DNA from: an uncultured Prevotella sp.
Lineage (GTDB): Bacteria > Bacteroidota > Bacteroidia > Bacteroidales > Bacteroidaceae
DNA length: 45,197 bases
Assembly: GCA_900541575.1 (NCBI GenBank)
Contig: UQKO01000014.1
Span: 1-45,197 of the forward strand
Direction: 5' to 3'
The notes beneath the pieces were generated by a model. That model saw only the letters and a program-made list of their open reading frames with translations. It ran no database searches and was not told the DNA's origin. A program made the translations under genes and the position numbers. This document shows positions 8,011 through 17,288 of the stretch, piece after piece. Position 1 is the stretch's first letter; each line of letters opens with the position of its first letter.

Positions 8011-10290
8011 CTATACTCGGGCGGCTTTTTTCACATTTTCGATTTGCATGAGTTCTCGGCAGATATTGTCAACATCTTCGGTGTCATAGACTGAGATTGT
8101 CATGCGTCCCTCGAAAATACCATCGTTGGTGTCGAGCGTAATGCGCTTCACAACGAAATGTGTGAGTTTGTGGAGCACATCGGCAATGGCATAGAGTACA
8201 CCTTGTGCGTCGATGCCTTCAATTTCAAATTGTGCGTCAAAGCGCATCACTTTGTGTGTGTCCCAAGAGCAGGCAATGATGTTGTTGCCATAGCGTGTCT
8301 TGAGTTTTACGGCAGTTTCACAGCTGCGCTTGTGGAGCTGCAGACCGCCATCATCGGTGATATAGCCTAGCACGTCGTCGCCAGGGATGGGCGAACACGT
8401 GGGGTCTATTGTGCACTTGCAGAGCACCTCCTCGTTGAGCACGAGCACCTCTTTGCGGTTGAGATTCTTTGCCCACTGTGCATCATCGAGAGCTTCGCCC
8501 GTGAGCGATTGGCAGTGTTGACTTCCATTTTTATTGTTGCCAATGAAGGAGGTGAGCATGCTGATGAAGCCTTTGCTCTGCTTTCGTCCTTGGAGAAAAA
8601 GTAGAGTGTCATCGCCCAGCGTAATCTTGTCGTCGCCCAAACTGAAGAGAAACTCTTCGTTGGATATGGCATTGTAGTGGCGTCGTAGCTTGTCGAGCAG
8701 TCCTGTGGAGTACTCTAGGTCGTGGCTCGAGAGGAACAGACGTAACACCTCTTCTCCGCGCTTTTGTTTTTCACGGCTTTCGCGGCGTAGGTAGGCTTGA
8801 ATTTTTGCTCGCGCCTTGGCTGTAGTGGCAAAGTTGAGCCATTCAGACTGCACGTGTTGTGTGCGCGATGTGAGCACTTCTACTTGGTCTCCACTCTTGA
8901 GTACGTAGCTCAGCGGCACTAGTCTATGATTGACTTTGGCTCCGAAGCAGTGTGATCCGAGAAAGGAGTGGATAGAATAGGCAAAGTCGAGCGCGGTGGC
9001 ACCCTTGGGCATCGTCTTGAGTTCTCCCTTCGGAGTGAATACCATAATCTCTGAGGCATAGAGATTGAGCTTGATATTGTCGAGGAGATCGAGCGTGTCG
9101 GGCTGTGGGTCGTCGAGAATCTCTTTGATAGAGTTGAGCCACTTGTCGAGTTCGTTCTCATCGTATTCCGCATCCTTGTCCTTATATTTCCAATGAGCGG
9201 CAAATCCCACTTCAGCAATGTCGTCCATACGGTCGGAGCGAATTTGCACTTCAATCCACTTGCCTTGCTTCGACATAAACGTATTGTGTAATGCCTGGTA
9301 GCCATTTGTCTTAGGGTTGGATAGCCAATCTCGGAAGCGCGTGGGGTGGGGTTTGTATATCTCAGTCAGTGCCGAATAGATGCGGAAGCATTCGTCCTTT
9401 TCATGCTTTCGATCGGCTGGTGTGAACACGATGCGTATGGCTAGGATATCAAACACTTCTTCGAAGGGAATATGCTTTTTTTGCATTTTACACCATATAG
9501 AGTAAGGGCTTTTGATGCGAGCGCGGATGGTATACCTCACGCCCATCTTATCAAGCCGTTCACAGATGGCAGGTGTAAACTTAGCTATGATGTCGTCGCG
9601 TTCTACGTGGCTCTCGTCGAGCTTGTGCAGGATGGCGTTGTAGTCGTCTGGGTGTTCATATTTGAAGCTCAGATTCTCCAGTTCTGTCTTGATCTTGTTA
9701 AGCCCTAGTCGGTCGGCGATGGGTGCGAAGATGTAGAGCGTTTCGCCCGCTATCTTATACTGCTTTGATGGCAGCATGCTCGAAAGCGTGCGCATATTGT
9801 GCAGACGGTCAGAGATTTTAATAAGAATCACGCGAATATCGTCGCTCATCATGAGCAACAACTTCTTGAACGTCTCGGCTTGCAGTGAGGCTCTATCTCC
9901 GAAGATTCCGCCCGATATTTTGGTAACTCCCTCCACGATGTTGGCAATCTTAGGTCCGAAGAGGTTGCAAAGGTCTTCGTTCGTATAGTCGGTATCTTCC
10001 TCCACATCGTGTAGTAGGGCCGCACAGATGGAGGTCGAGCCCAATCCTATTTCACCGCAAGCAATCTGTGCCACGGCGATAGGGTGGAGAATGTAAGGCT
10101 CACCCGAGCGTCGGCGCACGCCTTTGTGGGCTTCCTTTGCAAAGTTGAAAGCCTTGGTGATGATGTCCACTTTCTTGCGGTGGTTGGAGGCTAAATAAGT
10201 GTCGAGCAGGTGCTGAAAAGCGGTGCTGATCATTTCCTCATCCTTCTGTTCTTGAGGCGAGAGGGCTTTATGGGAGGTATCTAGTGTCAT
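8011..10290 (-). CDS. rel: Bifunctional (p)ppGpp synthetase/hydrolase, RelA/SpoT family
   Basis: The protein makes and breaks the stringent-response alarmone (p)ppGpp in the cytosol. From the N-terminus it has an HD hydrolase domain (AALLHDVEEDTDY, with KISDRLHNMRT), a synthetase domain (RIKSPYSIWCKMQKK, FDILAIRIVF, GYQALHNTF), a TGS domain (VFTPKGELKTMPKGATALDF) and a C-terminal ACT domain. The HD motif is intact, so hydrolysis is likely retained. The ATG at 10290 (MTLDTSHKAL) gives 759 aa; a start further upstream would need TTG and would overlap the -7 box. It is the last gene of the parA-parB-DUF5683-mltD-rel block but has its own promoter beyond the mltD terminator. Confidence 0.95.
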   Translation of the reverse strand: MTLDTSHKALSPQEQKDEEMISTAFQHLLDTYLASNHRKKVDIITKAFNFAKEAHKGVRRRSGEPYILHPIAVAQIACGEIGLGSTSICAALLHDVEEDTDYTNEDLCNLFGPKIANIVEGVTKISGGIFGDRASLQAETFKKLLLMMSDDIRVILIKISDRLHNMRTLSSMLPSKQYKIAGETLYIFAPIADRLGLNKIKTELENLSFKYEHPDDYNAILHKLDESHVERDDIIAKFTPAICERLDKMGVRYTIRARIKSPYSIWCKMQKKHIPFEEVFDILAIRIVFTPADRKHEKDECFRIYSALTEIYKPHPTRFRDWLSNPKTNGYQALHNTFMSKQGKWIEVQIRSDRMDDIAEVGFAAHWKYKDKDAEYDENELDKWLNSIKEILDDPQPDTLDLLDNIKLNLYASEIMVFTPKGELKTMPKGATALDFAYSIHSFLGSHCFGAKVNHRLVPLSYVLKSGDQVEVLTSRTQHVQSEWLNFATTAKARAKIQAYLRRESREKQKRGEEVLRLFLSSHDLEYSTGLLDKLRRHYNAISNEEFLFSLGDDKITLGDDTLLFLQGRKQSKGFISMLTSFIGNNKNGSQHCQSLTGEALDDAQWAKNLNRKEVLVLNEEVLCKCTIDPTCSPIPGDDVLGYITDDGGLQLHKRSCETAVKLKTRYGNNIIACSWDTHKVMRFDAQFEIEGIDAQGVLYAIADVLHKLTHFVVKRITLDTNDGIFEGRMTISVYDTEDVDNICRELMQIENVKKAARV

Positions 10291-10320
10291 AGCTGTGGGG
10301 GAATTGATGTCACGATAGCA

Positions 10321-10328
10321 CAAAAGTA
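10321..10328 (-). promoter_or_regulatory. -7 element of the rel promoter
   Basis: On the minus strand TACTTTTG matches TAnnTTTG and lies 31 bases ahead of the rel ATG. It supports the 10290 start over a TTG start at 10323. No clear -33 TTTG is seen. Confidence 0.55.
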
Positions 10329-10372
10329 CAAATTATTTTGGTATAGTTTCCTTATTTTGTTAAAAATAAAAT

Positions 10373-10412
10373 AGGCATTACCCGCTCATGTTGTTTGAGC
10401 GGAGTAATGCCT
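10373..10412 (-). terminator. Terminator after mltD
   Basis: AGGCATTAC...GTAATGCCT (10373-10412) forms a long stem with CGCTCA/TGAGCG in its upper part. Read on the minus strand it is followed by ATTTTATTTTT, a good rho-independent signal. It separates mltD from the rel promoter. Confidence 0.87.
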
Positions 10413-10453
10413 ACTCTTTGTCGACTCACTCAGGACGAGATTGTCGCGTGTTG

Positions 10454-11893
10454 TTATTTTGTTTTCAGTTTGTCGCCAGCCTTGATGATGTTGCCCTTAA
10501 TTTTGTTGGCTTTTTTGAGCTTTTCTACGGTGGTTCCGTTGCGTTTAGCTATATCAATGAGCGTGTCGCCCTTTTTCACGGTGACCGTTTGGCTTTTGCT
10601 TCCCCTCTTGTTTTTGCTTCTGTTCTTCGAATTGTTATCGTCGTTGCGGCTCTTTCTTTTTTCCCTTCTGCTTGAAGAGTTTGAGGAAGTCGTGTTCTTT
10701 TTAGAGATGCTGGCCGACGAGGTCGAATCTTTCGATTTGTTCTGGCTTACTGATTGGCTGCGGTGGCGTGCTGCCTGACTGCGATTATCGAGTTTATCGT
10801 TCACTTCTACGGTGGCGCGTCGCGTCATGAGCTCATCGGCTCTATAGTTGTAGACGGAGTCCTTGAGGTCGATAAAAGTGTTGAGCACTTCAATAGGTAG
10901 GCAGAGCGTCATAGAACCAGCTGATCCAGGTATGAGGTCGGTACGATACTGCGGGTTGAGGGCGCGGATAGCATCCTTATTGATGTTGCAAAGCTCTGCA
11001 ATCTGTGTGATGTGGAGGTCGCGATTGATGCTCACGGTGTCGGTGGTGATGGGCATCTTTGTCTTCATCGGACAAATGTTGTGGTCGCAGTAGTAATTCA
11101 TGATATAATTGGCAGCGATGAATGCTGGCACGTAGCCACGCGTTTCGCTGGGCAAGTAGGGATAGATGGTCCAGTAGTCGCGCACTCCATCAGCCCGATG
11201 AATGGCCTTGTTTATCGTGCCAGGACCACAATTGTAGGCTGCAATCACAAGGCTCCAATCCTTATAAATATTGTAGAGGTCGCGCAGATAGCGAGCGGCA
11301 GCCCAACTGCTTTTGTAGGGGTCTTGTCGCTCATCAATAAGGCTATTCACCTTGAGACCATAGCGTTTGCCTGTAGCGAGCATAAACTGCCATAGTCCCA
11401 CAGCTCCTGCGCGGCTTTTGGCACGCGGTTCTAAGGCCGATTCAATGACGGGGAGATACTTCAGCTCGAGTGGCAGTCCGTAATAGTCGAGTGCTTCCTC
11501 GAAGATAGGAATGTAAAAATTTCCCGCTCCTAAAGCGTAGGATACCGTGCGACGCAAGCGTCCGCTATACTGATCGATAAATTTCTGCACCACACTGTTG
11601 TAGGGCATTTCCATCACTACGGGCATACGGCGCAGACGCTCCTGGTATTCCTCGGGTGTGAAGGTAGGATTGTAGTCGGGGTTTACGCAGGTGGTGTCGG
11701 GGTAGAGATATTTCTTGGCCATCCATTCGCCTAGTAGCGAATCGCAGGTGAGAGTCATGCCTTCGGGCAAGTCAATCACCTCATCGTGTCCGTTGTGATC
11801 GTCGTGTACGGTAATTTTGTCGTCAATGCTCTGTGCGGTGGCTGTAAGGAAACCTGTAGCCAGAGCAAGGATCAATGTCTTGAATCGTTTCAT
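10454..11893 (-). CDS. mltD: Membrane-bound lytic murein transglycosylase D-like protein with LysM
   Basis: The 479-aa exported protein carries a signal peptide (about residues 1-20, ending TATAQS) and an SLT-type lytic transglycosylase domain with the catalytic glutamate in VIESALEP and the conserved GAVGLWQFM segment. A degenerate LysM-like stretch (ITQIAELCNINKDAIRALNP) follows. Then comes a Ser/Lys/Arg-rich linker and one clear C-terminal LysM (VKKGDTLIDIAKRNGTTVEK). It cleaves peptidoglycan in the periplasm with 1,6-anhydro product formation. It is not an obvious lipoprotein, so MltD refers to domain architecture. It follows the DUF5683 gene in the parAB block. Confidence 0.9.
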   Translation of the reverse strand: MKRFKTLILALATGFLTATAQSIDDKITVHDDHNGHDEVIDLPEGMTLTCDSLLGEWMAKKYLYPDTTCVNPDYNPTFTPEEYQERLRRMPVVMEMPYNSVVQKFIDQYSGRLRRTVSYALGAGNFYIPIFEEALDYYGLPLELKYLPVIESALEPRAKSRAGAVGLWQFMLATGKRYGLKVNSLIDERQDPYKSSWAAARYLRDLYNIYKDWSLVIAAYNCGPGTINKAIHRADGVRDYWTIYPYLPSETRGYVPAFIAANYIMNYYCDHNICPMKTKMPITTDTVSINRDLHITQIAELCNINKDAIRALNPQYRTDLIPGSAGSMTLCLPIEVLNTFIDLKDSVYNYRADELMTRRATVEVNDKLDNRSQAARHRSQSVSQNKSKDSTSSASISKKNTTSSNSSSRREKRKSRNDDNNSKNRSKNKRGSKSQTVTVKKGDTLIDIAKRNGTTVEKLKKANKIKGNIIKAGDKLKTK

Positions 11894-12087
11894 TCAGAGT
11901 TTGTTGTAAGGGGGTGAGGCAGGCGCGCAGTGTGGAAAACGCGTGTTCGGTCAGGAGCAAGTTAGGAGACTCGCGCCTAGGAATGTGAGGGACGAGGGGC
12001 TACTTCTTGTTCTAGAAAAGTATGTGAGAGTGTCTTTCCCTTTGTGAGGAAGTGTCATCTCGTTGGCAAGAAGTCTTGTCGCAAAGA

Positions 12088-12975
12088 TTAGAATCGTAGT
12101 CCCACGCCCACACCATAGGCGGCTCGTCCCGTCGATCCGAGCATGGTCGGAGCGCCAATTACAGCGGGTTCCACGCTCATAGAGAGGTCGGGCGAGATGT
12201 CGAACACGGAGAGCTGGGCATCAACGTAAGCATCGATGACCGACAGCAGATATACGCCTACGAAGCAGAAGGCACTGAGATCGCGGTAACGGCGGTAGTA
12301 GTCCTTCTTGCGTTTAAAGAGATTTTTAAATTGCTCTTCGCGCCCTGTAATGTCGTAGCGGGGCGGAAGCATGTCAAGATACGAATGCGTGTTAGGGTCG
12401 TCGTCCATGATGTCAAGATAGGCTTGCGAGTAGTCGCGATACATCATCTGGTTCCACATCAAGGCGTAAGCGCAGCCAAGGAATCCGCCGTAGATGAAAG
12501 GCAGTTTCCAATATTTGCGGTTGTAGATTTGCCCTGCGCCGGGCAATACGAGTGAGAGCCATAGTGCGCGTGTGGGGTTGGGTACAAAGCGTGGTTTGGG
12601 AAGGGCTTTCAGCGGAAGTTTTAGCGAGTCGGCCAAGTGGCCTATGCGTGTTGTATCAATGGGGACTGACAACGAGTCTGCATTGTGGCCGCCCGTTGAA
12701 TCGGGATCAGACAACTCGAAGGGGTACTCCTCCTGGAGCTCACGTGCCATCTGTTCATAGCTCTTCACAGTGTCGGTCACTTCGGTGTGCCCGTCTGTGA
12801 TAGGCAGCGAAGCATTCTCGAGTGGCTCTGCTATGGATAAAACGGTCAAAGCCGAAGCCCGGAATGGAATTCCGACTTCAGCATTGTATCGGTCTGCGGC
12901 GTAGCTTGTGATGGTGCTCAGCACGAGGCAGAGCAGAGCGGCTAGCAGACGGCATATGTGCTTGAGTTCGTCCAA
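12088..12975 (-). CDS. DUF5683 domain membrane protein
   Basis: The 295-aa protein starts with a signal sequence or membrane anchor (residues 5-26) and a variable acidic/Ser-rich segment. The DUF5683 core follows from about residue 135, with LPGAGQIYNRKYWKLPFIYG and a hydrophobic helix, then a second hydrophobic helix near residues 235-250 (FCFVGVYLLSVIDAYVDAQL) and a beta-rich end. Genes of this family sit between parB and mltD in many Bacteroidetes. The function is unknown; the position suggests an envelope role coordinated with chromosome segregation or wall turnover. Confidence 0.85.
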   Translation of the reverse strand: MDELKHICRLLAALLCLVLSTITSYAADRYNAEVGIPFRASALTVLSIAEPLENASLPITDGHTEVTDTVKSYEQMARELQEEYPFELSDPDSTGGHNADSLSVPIDTTRIGHLADSLKLPLKALPKPRFVPNPTRALWLSLVLPGAGQIYNRKYWKLPFIYGGFLGCAYALMWNQMMYRDYSQAYLDIMDDDPNTHSYLDMLPPRYDITGREEQFKNLFKRKKDYYRRYRDLSAFCFVGVYLLSVIDAYVDAQLSVFDISPDLSMSVEPAVIGAPTMLGSTGRAAYGVGVGLRF

Positions 12976-13128
12976 TTTTCTTAGGGTGAGTTTGCTAAGG
13001 AGTATCTATAGATTCTACCTCATTAGCAGATATAGAACTTTTCAAAGACTAATGCCATGGGGCAGCCTTGAGGTGCGCATGATAGTTTTCTACTATTCCT
13101 GCACGGGAGGGTTGTTGTAGGGGGACTT

Positions 13129-14019
13129 TTAGATTTTGTCTAGCATTGTGATGATTCGTTCAAGCTCTTCTTCTGTGGCAAAGGGAATGGTTATTTTTCC
13201 TTTGCCTTGCTGCGAACAAGTCATCTGTACCTTTGTGCTGAATCGTTCAGACAGTCGGTTGCGCAGTTCGGTGTATTCCTCAGGCAGTCGCTTCGCCCCT
13301 TTGCTTTTGAGCGTGTGTCGACCGCTTTTGAGTGTTTCGCCGTTGTTGAGAGCCTTGACCATTTCCTCCACTTGGCGCACGGAGTATCCCTTTTCTTTTA
13401 TCTCATTGAAGAGTTTTACTTGGAGCGAGGGCTTGTCGAGTCCCAATAGAGCACGGGCATGCCCCTGATCTACCTCTTTGTTTTGTAGTGCCACCTGCAC
13501 TTGTGCCGGTAACTTCAGTAGACGCAGATAGTTGGCTACAGTAGCACGTTTTTTTCCCACCTTTTCAGAGAGTTTGTCCTGTGTGAGGTCGTATTGCTCA
13601 ATGAGGTTTTGGTAGGCTAGAGCTATTTCTATGGCATTGAGGTCCTCTCGCTGAATGTTTTCTACGAGAGCCATCTGCATCATTTTCTCGTCGTCGGCAG
13701 TGCGCACATAGGCCGGAATGGTTGTAAGACCAGCTATCTGGGCAGCTCTCCAACGTCGTTCACCAGCAATGATTTGGTAGGTACCGTCCTCCATGAGCCG
13801 CAGGGTGATGGGCTGTATAATGCCTATTTGGCGTATGCTTTCAGCCAGTTCTTCGAGAGCTTCAGGTGTAAATTCGCGACGCGGCTGGTTGGGGTTTGCT
13901 TTGATTTTATACACCGGCACCTCGTTGATGCTCGAAGAGCCGTTGGCGTGAACCTCTTCTTCGGTGGAGATGAGGGCATCGAGTCCGCGTCCCAATGCAG
14001 GGAATTTCTTGTGTGCCAT
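13129..14019 (-). CDS. parB: Chromosome partitioning protein ParB
   Basis: The 296-aa protein has the ParB N-terminal CTPase domain with the GERRWRA motif and ENIQREDLN segment, a helix-turn-helix DNA-binding domain (LTQDKLSEKVGKKRATVANY, then LRLLKLP) and a C-terminal dimerisation part. The start MAHKKFPALGRGLDALI is the usual ParB opening. It lies 84 bases after parA in one operon. It should load at parS and spread. No consensus parS (TGTTTCACGTGAAACA) was found in the window. Confidence 0.95.
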   Translation of the reverse strand: MAHKKFPALGRGLDALISTEEEVHANGSSSINEVPVYKIKANPNQPRREFTPEALEELAESIRQIGIIQPITLRLMEDGTYQIIAGERRWRAAQIAGLTTIPAYVRTADDEKMMQMALVENIQREDLNAIEIALAYQNLIEQYDLTQDKLSEKVGKKRATVANYLRLLKLPAQVQVALQNKEVDQGHARALLGLDKPSLQVKLFNEIKEKGYSVRQVEEMVKALNNGETLKSGRHTLKSKGAKRLPEEYTELRNRLSERFSTKVQMTCSQQGKGKITIPFATEEELERIITMLDKI

Positions 14020-14103
14020 GTCTATGATGGGAAGTAGTCAGGTTTATGGTGGAATAGCGTTGCCACGTGGCGTCTGTTTGTGCGGTGTGGCAGTGTGGCG
14101 AGG

Positions 14104-14877
14104 TTAGCCCCGTCTTTCGTTCTTTTTGATAATCTCCTTGGCCAGCAGGAGGTGGTTTTTCGCTCCGGTCGATTCTGCATCGTAGAGGATGGCGGGCAGT
14201 CCGTGGCTAGGAGCCTCGCTAAGTTTGACGTTGCGTTGGATGACCGTTTTAAACACGAGTTCTTGGAAGTGGCGCTTCACTTCGTCGTAGATTTGATTGG
14301 CTAGACACAGACGTTTGTCGTACATGGTCAGTAGGAATCCTTCGATTTCTAGCTCAGGGTTGAGCTTTTTCTTTACAATCTTGATGGTATTGAGTAGTTT
14401 CGATATACCCTCAAGGGCAAAGTATTCACACTGTACGGGGATAATCACGGAATTGGCTGCCGTGAGGGCATTCACCGTGATGAGACCGAGCGATGGCGAG
14501 CAGTCTATGAGTATGTAGTCGTATTCGTTGCTGAGGGGCTTGAGCAGATTCTTGAGGATAAACTCTCGCCTTTCAAAGTTAAGCATTTCTACTTCTGCGC
14601 CTACCAAATTGATGTTCGAAGGGATGATGTCCAGTCGGTCAATGTCGGTGGTATAGATGGCCTGGTGAGCGTCGGCTCCGTTGATGAGGCATTCGTAGAT
14701 GGAGCAGTCCACCTTGCTCAGGTCCACTCCCAGCCCCGACGAGGCGTTGGCCTGTGAGTCGGCGTCAATCAGTAGCACGCGCTTTTCGAGCGTGGCTAGT
14801 GAGGCTGCGAGGTTCATAGAAGTGGTGGTTTTGCCCACACCACCTTTCTGGTTGGCTAAAGCAATGATTTTGCTCAT
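14104..14877 (-). CDS. parA: Chromosome partitioning ATPase ParA/Soj
   Basis: The 257-aa ATPase has the deviant Walker A motif KGGVGKTT at residues 11-18, the LLIDADSQAN A' motif and the IDCSPSLG Walker B segment typical of the ParA/Soj family. It works with ParB to segregate replication origins. It is the first gene of the leftward block and sits divergent from surE with a TACCTTTG promoter box upstream. Confidence 0.96.
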   Translation of the reverse strand: MSKIIALANQKGGVGKTTTSMNLAASLATLEKRVLLIDADSQANASSGLGVDLSKVDCSIYECLINGADAHQAIYTTDIDRLDIIPSNINLVGAEVEMLNFERREFILKNLLKPLSNEYDYILIDCSPSLGLITVNALTAANSVIIPVQCEYFALEGISKLLNTIKIVKKKLNPELEIEGFLLTMYDKRLCLANQIYDEVKRHFQELVFKTVIQRNVKLSEAPSHGLPAILYDAESTGAKNHLLLAKEIIKKNERRG

Positions 14878-15017
14878 GATGCTAAAAGGGGTTAAGGATG
14901 AGGGGGTGGCGAGCGCCTAAAGAGATACCCTTTTGGGCACTCCATAGCGGGGAAGGCTTGTAGCTTTATGGCCACCAATAGCATTCCCCTGTGCTCTTGT
15001 CCCTACTTGGTGAGATG

Positions 15018-15025
15018 CAAAGGTA
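15018..15025 (-). promoter_or_regulatory. -7 element of the parAB promoter
   Basis: TACCTTTG on the minus strand, the exact common form of the Bacteroidetes -7 box, about 140 bases ahead of parA. It diverges from the surE -7 box 42 bases away. Confidence 0.65.
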
Positions 15026-15066
15026 AGAAAAATTCGGCTAACAATCCATAGCTAAAGTATTTTTTG

Positions 15067-15074
15067 TAATTTTG
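15067..15074 (+). promoter_or_regulatory. -7 element of the surE promoter
   Basis: TAATTTTG matches TAnnTTTG and lies 77 bases ahead of surE. A -33 TTTG is not obvious. Confidence 0.5.
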
Positions 15075-15150
15075 CATACCTCTTATACGTCACGCGCGTG
15101 AGCACAATGCTTGTCGGCGTAGGTTCATACGTTTCATCATTTTCAACTAT

Positions 15151-15906
15151 ATGCGTCCTTACATACTCATCTCCAACGACGATGGCGTAGATGCGCCCGG
15201 TATTAACTTTCTCATTGAGGCTTTGCGTCCTTTTGCCGATATGCTTGTCATGGCGCCCGACTCTGCGCGCTCCGGATTCAGCTGCTCGATCACCTCATCG
15301 CGTCCGCTCACTTACAAGGTGCTGCGCGAGGAGAAGGGTCTCACTGTATGCTCTTGTTCGGGCACCCCGACCGACTGCGTGAAGATGGCTCTCAATCTCT
15401 TTAAGGATCGCAAGTTCGACCTCGTCGTTGGTGGCATTAATCATGGCGACAACTCCTCGGTAAACGCTCACTATTCGGGCACGATGGGGGTGGCCATTGA
15501 AGGGGCTCTTCAGGGCTACCCTTCTGTGGCATTCTCGTTATGCGACCATCGCATGGAGGCCGACTTTGAACCTCTGCGTCCCTACCTGGTGGACTTTATG
15601 TTTAAAGCCATTGCTGTGGGGCTACCCGAGTTTACGTGTCTGAACATCAATTTCCCTCTAGCTCCGAAATTTCGAGGCATCAAGGTGTGTCGTATGGCTC
15701 ACTCGCGTTGGCAAAACGAGGTGGAGCATCGCACCCATCCTTATGGCGGAGACTATTATTGGCTTGCGGGCGAATGTCGCGAGTTAGAACCCGAGGCCGA
15801 GGACACTGACCGCTGGGCATTGGCCCACGATTATGTGGCAGTAACGCCCACACAACTCGACGTGACAGCACGCGAACTAGTGTCTTTGCTGCGCGAGATA
15901 CTCTAA
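15151..15906 (+). CDS. surE: 5'/3'-nucleotidase SurE
   Basis: The 251-aa metal-dependent phosphatase removes phosphates from nucleoside 5'- and 3'-monophosphates. The N-terminal ISNDDGVDAPGI (Asp10, Asp11), the SARSGFSCS loop and GGINHGDNSS (metal-binding Asn) are the SurE metal-site motifs. Length is typical. It starts the rightward surE-lpxB-parC set; surE next to lpxB is a frequent pairing in Bacteroidetes. Confidence 0.95.
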   Translation: MRPYILISNDDGVDAPGINFLIEALRPFADMLVMAPDSARSGFSCSITSSRPLTYKVLREEKGLTVCSCSGTPTDCVKMALNLFKDRKFDLVVGGINHGDNSSVNAHYSGTMGVAIEGALQGYPSVAFSLCDHRMEADFEPLRPYLVDFMFKAIAVGLPEFTCLNINFPLAPKFRGIKVCRMAHSRWQNEVEHRTHPYGGDYYWLAGECRELEPEAEDTDRWALAHDYVAVTPTQLDVTARELVSLLREIL

Positions 15907-16062
15907 ATTGTGGCTCTAGTCAAGCATAAAAGAGTTCCCTGCTTATGTTAGTATCCCTTGCTCGCGTTCTGGTCGTATCAGACTAGCGCGTCAGATACAC
16001 CGAGTCTGGAGGCGCAAGGGCGGGCTTGAGAGCCCATGCATTTCTTTCCAATCCGTAACGAT

Positions 16063-17202
16063 ATGAAAATATTCCTCATTGCCGGCGAAGCTAGTGGCGA
16101 CCTTCACGCTGCCCACCTCATGCGGGCCATCAAACGGGAGTGCCCCACAGTTGAATTTCGCTACTATGGTGGCGACAAAATGCAAGCCGAGGGTGGCACG
16201 CTCCTATGTCACTATCGCCACTTGGCGTACATGGGATTCGTGCAGGTGGCACTCCATCTGCCCACTATCCTGCGCGGCATGAGAAACTGCAAGCGAGCTA
16301 TCGAGGAGTGGCGCCCCGACGCCGTGGTGCTCGTGGACTATCCGGGTTTCAACCTGAAGATGGCACGCTATGTGAAGCGCCGCAATATTTGCCCTGTGTT
16401 CTATTACATCTCGCCCAAGATATGGGCTTGGAAGGAGCACCGCATTCGCCAAATCCGTCGCGATGTAGATAGGCTCTTCTCCATCTTGCCTTTCGAGGTG
16501 GACTTCTTCGAGAGGAAACACCACTACCCCATAAGTTACGTGGGTAACCCCACGATGGACGAGGTGAGTGACTACATAGCCCGTCACGGTGCTCCCGCTG
16601 ACGATGGACGTACGATAGCCCTGCTGCCAGGCTCGCGCCGACAGGAGATTAAGGACAATCTGAGCCGCATGCTCCAGGCTGCTGAGCCTTTCACTGACTA
16701 TAAACTGGTGATAGCCACGGTGCCCAACCTCCTTCTTGATGATGTGATGTTTTATGTGAAAATCATCATCTCCTCGGGCATTGGCATGCAGCGCGTCATG
16801 CTTGCTGAAGAGAGCACCTACTCGCTACTCTCACATGCCCATGCTGCCCTCGTGACGAGTGGCACCGCCACACTCGAGACAGCACTTTTCCGTGTGCCGC
16901 AGGTGGTGTGCTACTATATGCGCATGGGGTGGTTCATCTCGCTCTTAAGACCCTTGTTCCTTAAGGTGCCCTACATCTCGCTGATCAACCTCATAGCGGA
17001 GCGTGAGGCAGTGCCCGAACTTGTGGCATCGCAGATGAACGTGAAGGAACTGCGCCGACAGCTCGAGCGCATTCTCCCCCTCAAATCGGTTGATCGCAAG
17101 GAGCAGCTCGAGGGCTACGATCTCGTGGCGCGGCGACTCGGATCAGCGGGCGCTCCAGAAAGGGCTGCCCACGAGATGCTGAGAATTTTAAGTAATAAGT
17201 AA
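16063..17202 (+). CDS. lpxB: Lipid-A-disaccharide synthase
   Basis: The 379-aa inverting glycosyltransferase joins UDP-diacylglucosamine and lipid X at the inner membrane during lipid A synthesis. The family opening MKIFLIAGEASGDLHAA is present, as are SPKIWAWKEHRIRQI, LLPGSRRQEI and VTSGTATLETALF for donor binding. An in-frame ATG at 16036 would add nine residues with no family counterpart, so 16063 is preferred. A lipid A enzyme confirms a Gram-negative outer membrane. Confidence 0.95.
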   Translation: MKIFLIAGEASGDLHAAHLMRAIKRECPTVEFRYYGGDKMQAEGGTLLCHYRHLAYMGFVQVALHLPTILRGMRNCKRAIEEWRPDAVVLVDYPGFNLKMARYVKRRNICPVFYYISPKIWAWKEHRIRQIRRDVDRLFSILPFEVDFFERKHHYPISYVGNPTMDEVSDYIARHGAPADDGRTIALLPGSRRQEIKDNLSRMLQAAEPFTDYKLVIATVPNLLLDDVMFYVKIIISSGIGMQRVMLAEESTYSLLSHAHAALVTSGTATLETALFRVPQVVCYYMRMGWFISLLRPLFLKVPYISLINLIAEREAVPELVASQMNVKELRRQLERILPLKSVDRKEQLEGYDLVARRLGSAGAPERAAHEMLRILSNK

Positions 17203-17288
17203 AAATACATTCTTACTCACTTCTAGTAAGAAGTAATACAGATAATCTGAAAGCAGAGTAACTGCGACCTCTCTCTATACAATAAACG

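Noticed and set aside
14062..14071. GCCACGTGGC palindrome between parA and parB as a parS site
   Set aside because: It shares only the central CACGTG with the parS consensus TGTTTCACGTGAAACA; the flanks do not match.
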